Assembly: GCA_020072585.1 (NCBI GenBank)
Contig: JAIQGL010000017.1
Location: 124,001 to 188,000 of the forward strand
Direction of reading: 5' to 3'
Origin: Terriglobia bacterium
Lineage (GTDB): Bacteria; Acidobacteriota; Terriglobia; Terriglobales; Acidobacteriaceae
Length of the DNA: 64,000 nt
The notes under the pieces were generated by a model. The model saw only the letters and a list, made by a program, of their open reading frames with translations. It had not been told where the DNA came from and ran no database searches. The first letter of the stretch is position 1; each line of letters begins with the position of its first letter. Of the stretch, positions 1 through 8,338 are shown piece by piece. A program made the translations under genes and the position numbers.

Positions 1-184
1 CCTGCTCGGTCAGCCTGGAACGGAAAAGGATAATCAGTGAGCCTTCTTTGCTTTGGCCTTGGTCCTGGTTAGGTTGCATGTGCATTGGAGACCAGCAACT
101 CACTCCTGGTTTCAAAAAAGATGTTTGCCCCAAAAAAACGGATAAACGCGGACCGGAAAGAGTCAAGAATCGCCGATGGGGGGC

Positions 185-210
185 AGGCGGAAGGCATTGG
201 CCCTCCGCCT
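185..210 (-). terminator. hairpin downstream of the small minus-strand gene pair
   Basis: An inverted repeat AGGCGGA/TCCGCCT extends to about 10 bp per arm with one mismatch and a short loop. It starts about 20 bases past the stop codon of the minus-strand gene at 230. On the minus strand it is followed by a C run and not a T tract, so it would be a weak intrinsic terminator at best. Positions 1-184 show no gene I can support. Confidence 0.3.
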
Positions 211-229
211 TGCTGTGATGGAAGGAGTC

Positions 230-475
230 TTATTTTCTACGGATTCCTGATGCGCTGGGGATGAGCGGCCAGCGCTTAAGCGGACGCCAGTTGCCGGTTT
301 TCCAGTCAGCGTATTCGGTATCCAGGGTAAAGCTGGGTTCGATGACGAAGTGCACGGCGGTCTTGTCGCTTTTGGTTTGGCTTTTGGCTTGGCGTTTGGG
401 GCTGCGGTGTTTTGCGGATGATGGGTCGGCAGGTTGCGTGTGGGCGGAAGAGCGTTTATTTTCAGTAACAGCCAT
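230..475 (-). CDS. small basic hypothetical protein (81 aa)
   Basis: Unrecognised. The first half is Lys/Arg/Ser/Gln-rich and probably disordered. The second half, from about residue 46, is more ordered (FVIEPSFTLDTEYADWK) and ends in a basic tail. A longer frame exists upstream, but the ATG at 475 was chosen because AGGAGG sits directly before it at ordinary spacing. It lies about 115 bases downstream of a helix-turn-helix gene on the same strand, so the two may be cotranscribed. The basic N-terminus would fit nucleic-acid binding, but that is only a guess. No catalytic motif is visible. Confidence 0.55.
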   Translation of the reverse strand: MAVTENKRSSAHTQPADPSSAKHRSPKRQAKSQTKSDKTAVHFVIEPSFTLDTEYADWKTGNWRPLKRWPLIPSASGIRRK

Positions 476-590
476 GTTGCCTCCTAAATAGGCGATTTGG
501 TTAGGGCGCGTTCGGTGTTTGCCGCATCGGGCGCGTCCGGTTTCAGCAGTTCGCAATTGGCAAATAGCAATGGGCCATTGCGGTTAGTGG

Positions 591-863
591 TTATTTCTTT
601 TTGGGTTTGCGAGGCGCAGACGTTTTTGTCTGTGCCTTTTGTTTTTCACGGAGTTTGGTGTATCGGGTTTTCCTGCCATTGGCGATCTTGGGCAGGAGTT
701 GGCGGACGTGTTCAATTTCAGCGGCAGTCCAAAGATGGAGTGTCATTCTGCCGCTCGTGACAGATTTCGGCGCAGGAACCTTTTTAGCCGCAATATAGCG
801 GCTCAGTGACGCCTGCGTAATCCCAAGCTTCCTGGCTGCTTCCCGCGTCGAGAATAAATTCAT
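591..863 (-). CDS. MerR/excisionase-type helix-turn-helix protein (90 aa)
   Basis: Residues 3-25 (FSTREAARKLGITQASLSRY) form a helix-turn-helix of the MerR/HTH_17 excisionase type, followed by the usual IAAKKVPAPK wing. Residues 45-60 (LWTAAEIEHVRQLLP) resemble the second helical element of MerR-like DNA-binding domains. The C-terminus is a basic tail rich in Lys and Arg. There is no effector domain, so it is probably a small DNA-binding regulator or recombination directionality factor. It lies upstream of the small basic protein at 230-475 and beside a transposase, which fits an accessory island. Its target is unknown. Confidence 0.65.
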   Translation of the reverse strand: MNLFSTREAARKLGITQASLSRYIAAKKVPAPKSVTSGRMTLHLWTAAEIEHVRQLLPKIANGRKTRYTKLREKQKAQTKTSAPRKPKKK

Positions 864-940
864 TTCGACTCAATGATACAGATAGATTGAATTCTGTCAA
901 GAACTATTTTGCTTTTTTGTCGCTTCGGACTAAGGGAATA

Positions 941-1019
941 GCGCCATAGGCGCATTGCGAAGTTAGCCCACCGTGAAACGGTGGGTTGCGGTATGTAAGA
1001 GGATGAGCGCCAGAGGCGC
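941..1019. repeat. palindrome cluster left of the RAYT transposase
   Basis: Three short perfect hairpins follow one another: GCGCC-ATA-GGCGC at 941-953, CCCACCG-TGAAA-CGGTGGG at 967-985 and GCGCC-AGA-GGCGC at 1007-1019. They end five bases before the transposase stop codon. The second and third recur in imperfect form and in the same orientation on the other side of the transposase (1503-1560). This is the pattern expected of REP-like elements mobilised by an IS200-type tyrosine transposase. Confidence 0.75.
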
Positions 1020-1023
1020 GGCA

Positions 1024-1458
1024 CTATCCGAAAACATATTTGGGATCGAATTTCACGCCATGCTTTTTCAAGAGCGTAATAAATTCCTGCTCGAACGACC
1101 TTTTGCGATGATGTCGTTCCTGATTTTCGATATATCTCACAACTGCCGGAACATTTGACGCGCTGACGCTAAATACGCCATAACCCTTCTGCCACGCGAA
1201 GCCCTTACCCATCCATTTTGACGAATATGCCTTAATCAGCAATACGGCCTGCGCCTGAGCCAAGGTCGGCGGCAATTGAATAAGACCATGAACATGATCT
1301 TCCATCCCGCCAATTGCATGCACGAACATCTTGTTCTTCTGGCAAATCGCTGCAATATAGGCCCACAGGCGCGCCTGCAGCTCTTTTGGAATCGACTTGC
1401 GCCGGTCTTTGGTACTGAAAACCAGATGGATGATTGTTTGCGAATAACTGTGGGACAT
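1024..1458 (-). CDS. REP-associated tyrosine transposase (IS200-like, Y1)
   Basis: This 144-residue protein matches the Y1 transposase fold. The HUH motif is DHVHG with His55 and His57, and Tyr109 in VVRYIENQERHH is the likely nucleophile that forms the 5'-phosphotyrosine during single-strand cleavage. The segment FAWQKGYGVFSVS (about 88-99) is also characteristic of the family. The gene is full length and uninterrupted. No TnpB or IscB partner lies next to it, and it is bracketed by matching palindromes on both sides. That favours a domesticated RAYT that processes REP-like palindromes over a full IS200/IS605 element. The start at 1458 gives the usual N-terminus ending in a beta strand with HLVFSTKDR. 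Confidence 0.88.
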   Translation of the reverse strand: MSHSYSQTIIHLVFSTKDRRKSIPKELQARLWAYIAAICQKNKMFVHAIGGMEDHVHGLIQLPPTLAQAQAVLLIKAYSSKWMGKGFAWQKGYGVFSVSASNVPAVVRYIENQERHHRKRSFEQEFITLLKKHGVKFDPKYVFG

Positions 1459-1502
1459 GAGGGTGTCGCCCCTCCAGGGCTCACTATTCTACTCATAGCT
1501 TA

Positions 1503-1560
1503 CCCATAGTGAAACGGTGGGTTGACGGAATTGAGAATGACAAGGGCCAGAGGCGCGGCA
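1503..1560. repeat. palindrome unit right of the RAYT transposase
   Basis: CCCATAGTGAAACGGTGGG (1503-1521) is an imperfect copy of the hairpin at 967-985. It is followed by GGGCCAGAGGCGCGGCAC (from 1544), a copy of the third left-hand hairpin. Order, orientation and spacing are the same as on the left side, so the transposase sits between two direct copies of one REP-like unit of about 55-60 bases. Confidence 0.7.
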
Positions 1561-1634
1561 CAGAATTCTTTAATCGCGCTTCGCTACGCTGCGCGCGGGC
1601 CTGCGGCGCAAGGAAGGAATCGTTTCTTTGCTTA

Positions 1635-1683
1635 CCCAGCGCTAACCCCTCAGCGCGCAAGCGCGCCTCGGGGACGCGCTGGG
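1635..1683. repeat. long GC-rich nested palindrome
   Basis: CCCAGCGC at 1635-1642 pairs with GCGCTGGG at 1676-1683. An inner arm around CCCC..AGCGCGC pairs with GCGCGC..GGGG across an AA loop at 1659-1660. The unit looks like a repetitive extragenic palindrome. The rest of the gene-free stretch 1561-1818 shows no coding sequence I can support, only more short inverted repeats such as GCGCCTAACGGCGC near 1697. Confidence 0.6.
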
Positions 1684-1818
1684 CTAACTTCTGGTCGCGC
1701 CTAACGGCGCTTCATCTCCGCAGTTATTGGAGCATCGTCTTTACCGTGCAGTAACGTTAAAGATGTACTCTGATATGTATAACTGGGATAGAGGAAGCGC
1801 AGCAGACGAGGAGAGTGT

Positions 1819-3540
1819 CTATAAACTGAATGCTAGATCTCCAGATGAATTTCCATATTGTTTGCGAATATATCCCTTAATGGTTAGGCTTTTGTCGAAC
1901 AGGGCAAACCGCATAGAAATCTCTTCCCGAGTGCCGTGCTGTTCTTCGCCAAATGAGTTGTCGAATGTAAACCATCCAATTTTTTCCTGTGATGGACGTA
2001 CATATGACTCGGCGCTCAGGGCATTTTCACCATTGGTTTCGTACCGGGCATAGGCAACAGGATTGGGTTTTAACAGACTTGATTTTGCTTGGCCCGGAGT
2101 GGTCGCACTGAGTTCAATTTGCTCACCTAATGGCTGTGAGCGGCCAAGCATTCCAAGCAAGCTGTTGACGATATCAGCATAGCTCTCATTCGCTGAAATC
2201 TTTGCCAGACGATCCGCTAAGGCTGGGCTGTAATTGAGCAGATCATTACGAGTCACATTATGCCAGATGGGCAATATGCGGTTTTTGCCAACTTCTTCTC
2301 GTGCAAAAAGCGCATTCAACTCATATTCCGTCCATTTCTTCTTGCGTAGAAAAGCAGCGGAGAACACAACAACACCGTATCGACAATTGGTAAGACCACG
2401 GTCTATAGCCGATCTCAAGTCATCGCCCCATCCCAGGACAGTCTTATCAAACCACACGCGAATCCCTGCCTTTTCTAAAGCAGAGACCAAAGGTTCAACA
2501 TAGTCCTTATCTTCACTTGCATGGGACACAAATACATCGAATGTTGGACCCGATATCATCCCTGAATCTAACGCGCTTGATTCTTGGGTTTGCTTTTGTG
2601 CCCACTTATCCAAAATTAAGTTGCCGCTCGTATCAAAAATTGGCCCCGAAAGTGCGACGTCATCGAAAGGCGCGAAGCCAGTCGTGTGAGCTCGATTTGG
2701 CGATGACTTTGGCAGCACGCGATTCGCACCGACGGACCAATCTGGAGTCTCTTTGTGATAATCGAGCCAGTAGCCCTTACGAGACTTCAACCATATATTT
2801 AATATTGTCGGATCGAACTCGAATTCAATTACTTCAGTCAGTGAATTTACTGGCAGAGAAGCCCTTTTATTTCGCCTTTCATGTGAATAATGAATATCCA
2901 AGACAAGATCGCTAAAAGCCCCGGAAGCTTCGATCATTATCGACAAAATCCTGCCAGAAAGCGTGAGGCCTTTGATTCTGGCATTGTAATTGGGAACAAA
3001 AATTAGGAGATGGCCCAGTCGACCATCATGAGATGAGAGATTAGACAGACTCATAAATTCCCGAGCGGCTTCATATTCTGATTCGTATGTCTGCAGTACG
3101 GAGTCCGCCAAAGTATCTTGTGAAAGATATATAGAGGATTCTAGGCTCACATCAAAATGGGTGCCCGGCCATTCGCTGTATTCATTGTCTCTAGGCTGAT
3201 AGTCATCAGACAGCCCCGGACTTTGAGGAACTTTTATGCTCGTCCGCCCTGCTGTAAATCTTAATTCCTGCAAACGTTTCAACCGTGCGAGGACGGTTTC
3301 AGGTGCCAACCGCTCACTGATAAAACGAATTTGTTGATAATCGTGCTGAGTCTCTTGAACTATGTCACCATTGCCTCTAACGAAGTCAATACGAGTCAGA
3401 GCATGTTGACATGGCTGTCCTTTCCGTTTCAGGATCACCGACCGTTGAAACGCAATATCGAGCCATGGGTCCCTTCTCAGCAACGTGCGCAGCTTCTTCA
3501 GAAGCTGCGGCACTTTGTAGTTATAGTCTCGTAGATCCAT
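1819..3540 (-). CDS. TIR-domain protein with long unknown N-terminal region (573 aa)
   Basis: A TIR domain spans about residues 333-465. It starts with FDVFVSHASEDKD and continues through VWFDKTVLGWGDDL, a YGVVVFSAAFL strand and WTEYELNAL. Glu407 in YEL is at the position of the catalytic Glu of NAD+-cleaving TIR enzymes. The 330-residue N-terminal part is not recognised and has no membrane segment. About 105 residues follow the TIR domain and are also unrecognised. Many bacterial TIR proteins are antiphage effectors that degrade NAD+ after a sensor domain is triggered, so the N-terminal region could be the sensor. The gene follows a small winged-helix-like protein by 11 bases, suggesting a two-gene operon. 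The DNA is visibly more AT-rich than the rest of the window, consistent with transfer. Confidence 0.8.
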   Translation of the reverse strand: MDLRDYNYKVPQLLKKLRTLLRRDPWLDIAFQRSVILKRKGQPCQHALTRIDFVRGNGDIVQETQHDYQQIRFISERLAPETVLARLKRLQELRFTAGRTSIKVPQSPGLSDDYQPRDNEYSEWPGTHFDVSLESSIYLSQDTLADSVLQTYESEYEAAREFMSLSNLSSHDGRLGHLLIFVPNYNARIKGLTLSGRILSIMIEASGAFSDLVLDIHYSHERRNKRASLPVNSLTEVIEFEFDPTILNIWLKSRKGYWLDYHKETPDWSVGANRVLPKSSPNRAHTTGFAPFDDVALSGPIFDTSGNLILDKWAQKQTQESSALDSGMISGPTFDVFVSHASEDKDYVEPLVSALEKAGIRVWFDKTVLGWGDDLRSAIDRGLTNCRYGVVVFSAAFLRKKKWTEYELNALFAREEVGKNRILPIWHNVTRNDLLNYSPALADRLAKISANESYADIVNSLLGMLGRSQPLGEQIELSATTPGQAKSSLLKPNPVAYARYETNGENALSAESYVRPSQEKIGWFTFDNSFGEEQHGTREEISMRFALFDKSLTIKGYIRKQYGNSSGDLAFSL

Positions 3541-3551
3541 AAAATTTCTTA

Positions 3552-3875
3552 CTACGGTGCGTCCACGTGTTCTGTGCGCTCCTTCAATGCCGTACCTACG
3601 CCTTGTATGTCAAGCATGACGTAGTAAGCTCGGCGCCCTCCGCGAGTCACATCAGTGCGTCGCAAGATGCCATAGCTAACGAGCGGGCGAAGATTAGGGA
3701 ACCACGATCTTCCAGACTTTTTTGCTTCGTTTAATGCCCAAGCGCCAGCAAATTCGCCGTTACAGCGATTTGCTTCAACAACACAAGCCGCAACAACATC
3801 CAGCCATTTCGGGTGATCGCGTAAGAATCTACGCGTTGCTACGTAACCGTCAGTTTTGTCTTTGGCTTCGGACAT
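3552..3875 (-). CDS. small winged-helix-like protein upstream of the TIR gene (107 aa)
   Basis: The product is about 107 residues. RPLVSYGILRRTDVTRGGRRAYYVMLD (about 65-91) has the shape of a winged helix: recognition helix, turn, then a beta wing rich in Arg and Gly. FLRDHPKWLDVVAACVVEANRC may be the preceding helices. No enzymatic motif is visible. It lies 11 bases before the TIR-domain gene on the same strand, so the two are probably cotranscribed. Two further in-frame start codons exist at 3887 and 3890 and none has a clear Shine-Dalgarno sequence. The start at 3875 was preferred because it leaves the decamer repeats outside the coding region. It may regulate the pair or form part of the sensing system; this is inference. 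Confidence 0.6.
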   Translation of the reverse strand: MSEAKDKTDGYVATRRFLRDHPKWLDVVAACVVEANRCNGEFAGAWALNEAKKSGRSWFPNLRPLVSYGILRRTDVTRGGRRAYYVMLDIQGVGTALKERTEHVDAP

Positions 3876-3880
3876 AATAA

Positions 3881-3910
3881 TAAGCATCATAATACATCAT
3901 TAAGCATCAT
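3881..3910. repeat. three tandem 10-base repeats upstream of the winged-helix/TIR pair
   Basis: TAAGCATCAT, AATACATCAT and TAAGCATCAT lie head to tail, giving an exact 10-base period that would put the copies on one face of the helix. They end five bases before the preferred start codon at 3875, so they sit in the promoter or leader of the operon. Binding by the downstream winged-helix protein is possible. A slipped-strand microsatellite is the alternative. Confidence 0.55.
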
Positions 3911-4476
3911 CATTAAAAAAGAAATATTCCATTCCAACTCATTATTATTAAAGCGTTTAATAGTTTTTTGCCTTTAAGTGTTGGGGAGGTGGGCTTCTCG
4001 TTACAATTTTCAAGCCTCCTTTCGCAAAATTCGCTTTACGTTCACTATCACTTGAGCTATGATTTTGCCTATTCGCCGTATGTTCGTGGTTGAAGCAACT
4101 GGCAATTAGCAGCTGGCGACCAGCAAAAGCGGGGGAGCCAGAAGAACCAACGGGATTCGAGGCCGAAAAGAGGGAGAAAAAAGGCTTCGACTGCCTTATG
4201 ACTGCCTTATCGAATTGAGGTTTGACGTTTGTTTTCAACAGAAGTGCTATGGGGGGTGGGTCACTGGCTGAGGGACGCAGGCAGAAGGGCACAAAGTGGG
4301 CTTCGCCGATTTAGATCGTTCGACTCCCGGCTACGCCGCTCGCTCACGATGACAGTTTGTGGCGCGGCGAATTTGCGCCGCGCAGCGTGTTAGATCTGGT
4401 GAGCGGGACATCGGGTGATCGGAAAAGCAAAAGATCGAAGAAAAGATCGAAAGCAACAGCAAAGCAAGGAGGAACA
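3911..4476. other. gene-free region with one strong palindrome
   Basis: I see no supportable gene here. Open frames exist on both strands but have low-complexity compositions and no ribosome binding sites. The region near 4320-4360 resembles GC-rich intergenic repeat sequence. The perfect palindrome at 4362-4383 is listed separately. A start with AGGAGG opens the next gene at 4477. Confidence 0.5.
4362..4383. repeat. perfect 8-bp GC hairpin
   Basis: GCGCGGCG at 4362-4369 pairs exactly with CGCCGCGC at 4376-4383 across an AATTTG loop. No T tract follows on either side, so it is more likely a REP-like palindrome than a terminator. Confidence 0.55.
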
Positions 4477-5175
4477 ATGCACCAAATTTGGGGAGAGATG
4501 TTCGCTGCGGCATACGGTCCGAAAGATGGCTTTGGCCTGAGGCCAGGCGAAGATGCGCTAGGGCTGAACGAGGAAGAAAGAGCGTTGTGGGCTGACGCTT
4601 ACACCGATCCGCAACGGGCTGTGATCCAGCAGAAGCGGGATGCGCGCCGGTGGAGAGAACATCAGGAGCGGGAGAAGGAGCGCGAAAGGCAAGCGTGGCC
4701 AGCCAGCACGGCGGGACAGTTGCTGAAAAAGCTGGGCGAGTGCTTTGCCGAGTATCGGGATTGCCTGGAGAAAGATCCGCGATTGGTGGAGAAGGCGCTG
4801 GAGTTTGATGAGATGAACCAGAAGATTTTCAACCGAATGAAGACGAACATGGAGAAGGCGCACAATGCGGCAAGATGCCGCTATCCGAAAGCGAATGGCG
4901 GGACGTGCCGCGCGCCGCGGGTGCGGGGGAAGAAGTATTGCCATATGCACGAGATGCTGGAAGAGGCGCGTCCGGAGAAGATCAAGCTGCCGAACCTGGG
5001 TGATGCGAACGCGATCCATGCGGCGATTGCCAAAGGCGCGCAGGCAGTGGTGGATGGAAAGCTGGAGTACAAGCAGGCGTCAATACTGGGGTATTACCTG
5101 CAACTGGCGTTGAGCAATGTGGGAAGAGTGGATTTTGAAGAAGATGGAGAAAGTCTTACCACTGATTCACACTGA
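4477..5175 (+). CDS. hypothetical protein with Cys/His metal-binding-like motif (232 aa)
   Basis: Start codon 4477 is preceded by AGGAGG at good spacing, so the longer upstream frame was rejected. The N-terminal half is charged, with a strongly helical Lys/Arg/Glu stretch near residues 50-75 that may form a coiled coil. Cys134, Cys144, Cys155, His156 and His158 form a compact CRYP...C...YCHMH motif that looks like a treble-clef or zinc-ribbon metal site. The C-terminus is helical with an acidic end. I do not recognise the family beyond this. It could bind nucleic acid through the small zinc knuckle. No enzyme motif is present, and no neighbour suggests a pathway. Confidence 0.7.
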   Translation: MHQIWGEMFAAAYGPKDGFGLRPGEDALGLNEEERALWADAYTDPQRAVIQQKRDARRWREHQEREKERERQAWPASTAGQLLKKLGECFAEYRDCLEKDPRLVEKALEFDEMNQKIFNRMKTNMEKAHNAARCRYPKANGGTCRAPRVRGKKYCHMHEMLEEARPEKIKLPNLGDANAIHAAIAKGAQAVVDGKLEYKQASILGYYLQLALSNVGRVDFEEDGESLTTDSH

Positions 5176-5390
5176 TAACACTGATCAGAAAAGGGCCGCC
5201 CAGGCGGCGCGAGAGTTCTAGTTCCTTGATAGATTAGCTGTGCCCCGTCGGCAGGACGAAGGACTTTACTTCGGGAGTCCGCGTTGTCCGTGCCATGCTG
5301 CCCCGGCCCGGCGCCATCCTGTTCCCGACCCCGCCGTGGATCCGTGGTAAGGTCTTGCTTAAGCAAATGACCATGGGAAGAAAATCACAA

Positions 5391-6869
5391 ATGGCCGGCA
5401 CCAAGCACTTCGAACGCGACGAGCGTGACAGTTTGCGCTCTGTCCGTGAACTGGCCAACCAGGCGTTCTCCCGCGCTGCCGGCGCGCCGCTGATTCCGGG
5501 CAATCACGTTCGATTGCTCAAGGACGCACGGGAAAATTATCCGGCATGGCTTGCTGCGATTCGCGCCGCGAAACTCCATATTCATTTCGAAAGCTACATC
5601 ATTCATGAAGACGAGGCCGGTCTTGAGTTTGCTGACGCTTTGCTCGCCAAAGCGGCACAAGGCGTGCGGGTGCGGGTTGTCTATGACTGGCTGGGTGGCT
5701 TCGGCAAAACGTCGCGCCGTTTCTGGAACCGTTTGCGCGCCGGCGGCATTGAGGTGCGTTGCTACAATCCGCCGCAGCTTGATAGCCCGTTTGGGTGGGT
5801 GTCGCGCGACCATCGCAAGATGATCGGAGTTGACGGAGAGGTCGGCTTCATTACCGGCCTGTGCGTCGGGAAGATGTGGGTCGGCGATCCGGCCAGAAAA
5901 ATCGAACCGTGGCGGGACACCGGTGTGGAAGTTCGGGGCAATGCCGTTGCCCACATCGAACGGGCATTCGCCCAGGTGTGGGCCATGCTCGGCGAGCCTA
6001 TTCCTGAAGAGGAGTTGATCAACAAAAACGCGAATACGCCCACTGGCGCCGTGAGCATGCGCGTGGTCGCGACCGTGCCCGCAACGGCCGGCATGATTCG
6101 CTTTGACGAACTGGTGGCGGCGCTGGCGCGAAAGAGGCTGTGGTTGACGGACGCTTACTATGCTGGAACCAGCTCTTTTGTGCAGGCCCTGAAAGCCGCG
6201 GCCAAGGATGGAGTCGACGTGCGATTGCTGGTTCCGAACGGCACGGACATTCCCATCGTCAGACTCTTTTCCAGAGCAGGCTACCGGCCGCTTTTGGAGT
6301 CTGGCGTGCGCGTATTCGAATGGAACGGAACCATGCTGCATGCCAAGACTTCCGTGGCGGACGGGCATTGGGCGCGCGTTGGGTCGACGAACCTCAACGT
6401 TGCGAGTTGGTTCAGCAACTGCGAGCTGGACGCGATTATTGAAGACGAACCCTTCGCGCAAAAGATGGAAGAAATGTATCTTCAGGATTTAGCCAACGCA
6501 ACGGAAGTCGTGCTGAGCAAAAAACATAGAGTCCGTGCGCCAGGCGAGCCGCTTCACCCACAAAGCGTTCTGACGAGCGGCGGCGGGAGTGCCGGGCGAG
6601 TAGCGGCAGGAGCGGTTCGAATCGGTCATGCTATCGGAGCCTCATTCACCAACCGCAGGAAATTTGAGCCTGTGGAAGGGCGAATTATGGTAACGGTAGG
6701 AGCACTGCTATTTGGACTTGCGATTCTCTTATGGTATTTCCCGGCTGTGTTGGTCTATCCGATGATCGTTTTGTCTTTTTGGCTGGGCGCAGCGCTTCTC
6801 TTTAGGGCTTACAAACTGAATCGGAAGCGCAAGCGAGATGCAACAGCTTCCCGGCGCTTAAGAACTTAA
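5391..6869 (+). CDS. cardiolipin synthase-like phospholipase D family protein
   Basis: Two HKD motifs define a phospholipase D superfamily phosphatidyltransferase. The first has His141, Lys143 and Asp148 (HRKMIGVDG) and the second has His317, Lys319 and Asp324 (HAKTSVADG). Enzymes of this type join phosphatidylglycerol molecules, or act on related phospholipids, at the membrane. The C-terminus from about residue 435 carries two hydrophobic segments, [17 protein letters not shown] and [16 protein letters not shown]. This is unusual, because bacterial cardiolipin synthases normally carry such segments at the N-terminus. Start 5391 has GGAAG ten bases upstream; ATG codons at 5373 and 5367 and a longer frame from 5295 are alternatives. 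It stands alone, with no obvious operon partner. Confidence 0.85.
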   Translation: MAGTKHFERDERDSLRSVRELANQAFSRAAGAPLIPGNHVRLLKDARENYPAWLAAIRAAKLHIHFESYIIHEDEAGLEFADALLAKAAQGVRVRVVYDWLGGFGKTSRRFWNRLRAGGIEVRCYNPPQLDSPFGWVSRDHRKMIGVDGEVGFITGLCVGKMWVGDPARKIEPWRDTGVEVRGNAVAHIERAFAQVWAMLGEPIPEEELINKNANTPTGAVSMRVVATVPATAGMIRFDELVAALARKRLWLTDAYYAGTSSFVQALKAAAKDGVDVRLLVPNGTDIPIVRLFSRAGYRPLLESGVRVFEWNGTMLHAKTSVADGHWARVGSTNLNVASWFSNCELDAIIEDEPFAQKMEEMYLQDLANATEVVLSKKHRVRAPGEPLHPQSVLTSGGGSAGRVAAGAVRIGHAIGASFTNRRKFEPVEGRIMVTVGALLFGLAILLWYFPAVLVYPMIVLSFWLGAALLFRAYKLNRKRKRDATASRRLRT

Positions 6870-7353
6870 ATTGGACCGGCAGGCACAGCGTTCATCCAAA
6901 GAGCCTATGAGCAGCCGTGAAACAAGGCGGGGCCTTGACCAGGGTAATTGGACCTACCAATGGCTTGCCTTGGCAGCGTTTTCAGCAAGGGATTTTTCAA
7001 CTTGCTTCCCCGCATCTGGCTTGTTTTCTTAAGCGTTTCCTTAACTTTAACTTTTGCCGGGAAGCTGCAAATGTTTGCACAATATGAGTGTATGAGTTGC
7101 AATTGGAGTTAGGTGTCTACTGTAACCATATGTAAAATAATGACTTAACGAAGTCTTCCATTTGCAGCAGATGGCAAGTTAACTGCGACTATACAAACTG
7201 GAGTTACCAGCTTTTACATTCCCCTGTCCCGGATCTATGTGCAAGAAAATACCGGCGGAAAGGGGTTTGGGCGTACCCCCCGCAAAAAGGAGGACGCTGA
7301 AGGCAAAGAGATTTGTTTGATTTCTAGGTAAGACACGAGCTTTGGAGGTAATC
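6870..7353. other. intergenic region before the NRPS/PKS cluster
   Basis: No gene is supportable here. The stretch 7085-7200 is AT-rich and contains TAAAAT/TATACA-like hexamers, so the promoter of the biosynthetic cluster probably lies here, but I cannot fix its -35 and -10 boxes. A ribosome binding site (GGAGG, 7344-7348) precedes the GTG at 7354. Confidence 0.4.
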
Positions 7354-8229
7354 GTGGAAAAAGTTAGCGGACCTCAGTTTACCGATCAGATCGACCGGCA
7401 TCGTTGGGCGGACATCGGAAGGAAGCGTTACGTCCGCGAATATGTCCTGCCACTCAAACCTGTCATCATTTCGGGAGGGATCGAGCACTGGGTGGCGCGT
7501 AAGAAATGGACGCTTGATTTCTTCAAGCAGCAATACGGCGGGATGCCCTTGACTGTCGATGGCAGGCAACTCTCTATGGGGACCCTCATTGATGAGGTAA
7601 AGGTCTCGACCCCTGAACGTCCAGCTCCCTATCTCCGGAACCATCCTGTTAAAGACCTGCCTGAAGAATTGCAGTTGGATGTGCAGCCGATGCCAGAGTG
7701 TGTGAGCCCGAATTGGTTTGACAATCGGTTGCTAAAAACGTGGAAGGACTTCACCTACGTGGAGCTTTACATCGGCGGCACGGGGGCCAAGTTTCCCGTC
7801 CTGCACTATGATGGGCTGCACACGCACGCCTTCTTGATGCAGTTGGAAGGCGTGAAGGAATATGTTGCTTTTCCGCCAGATCAAGCACCACTGATGTATG
7901 CGGGACAAGACGCTGCCCACGAAAACAAATCGGCCGTGGACAATATTGAAACGCCGGATCTGACCCGATTCCCAAAATTCTGCAGCGCAAGCGGGTTCCG
8001 CTTCAAGCTTTTTCCGGGAGAGACGCTCTTTGTCCCTTCTGGTTGGTGGCACACCGCGCGGATTCTCTCTCCTTCCATCACCGTCTCGATCAACGGAGCC
8101 AACGCCGCCAATTGGAAGGATTTCAGCCGCGATTTCCGTCAATCGTATTGGGCTGGGCATAAGGCGAAGAAGGCTGTGGGATCGGTCTATCTCGGGGTCA
8201 TCGGTACCATGATGCGTATGGCGGATTAA
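7354..8229 (+). CDS. JmjC/cupin_8 family Fe(II)/2-oxoglutarate-dependent oxygenase
   Basis: The protein has the iron-binding triad of JmjC-type hydroxylases: His151 and Asp153 in LHYDGLH and His233 in GWWHTA. Early and late family features are also present, namely KPVIISGGIEHWVA near the N-terminus and LFPGETLFVPSGWWH. Known relatives hydroxylate protein or peptide side chains (FIH-like asparaginyl or histidyl hydroxylases), and some act in natural-product clusters. GTG 7354 was chosen because GGAGG lies five bases upstream; the alternative TTG at 7342 has no site. It is the first gene of the plus-strand biosynthetic cluster, about 110 bases before the next gene. A role hydroxylating an amino acid or the peptide product is inferred from context only. 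Confidence 0.82.
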   Translation: MEKVSGPQFTDQIDRHRWADIGRKRYVREYVLPLKPVIISGGIEHWVARKKWTLDFFKQQYGGMPLTVDGRQLSMGTLIDEVKVSTPERPAPYLRNHPVKDLPEELQLDVQPMPECVSPNWFDNRLLKTWKDFTYVELYIGGTGAKFPVLHYDGLHTHAFLMQLEGVKEYVAFPPDQAPLMYAGQDAAHENKSAVDNIETPDLTRFPKFCSASGFRFKLFPGETLFVPSGWWHTARILSPSITVSINGANAANWKDFSRDFRQSYWAGHKAKKAVGSVYLGVIGTMMRMAD

Positions 8230-8338
8230 CCAGGTACAAACTTTCCGCCAGATAGCTATTCGGCCGTTGCACGCGAGCCTGGTTAGACTTTTAGCGAAAA
8301 TACAGAGTTGAAAGGGCCAATGTTGGGAAGGGGATGAC

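Noticed and set aside
1024-1560. Complete IS200/IS605 insertion sequence
   Set aside because: No TnpB/IscB gene or typical IS ends. The flanking palindromes are direct copies of a REP-like unit, which fits a RAYT better.
3881-3910. CRISPR-like repeat array
   Set aside because: Only three 10-base units with no spacers and no cas genes.
3957-4292. 111-codon minus-strand open frame
   Set aside because: Low-complexity composition, no start signal, and no recognisable fold.
5385-6461. 358-codon minus-strand open frame
   Set aside because: Antisense shadow of the phospholipase D-type gene, whose two HKD motifs are intact on the plus strand.
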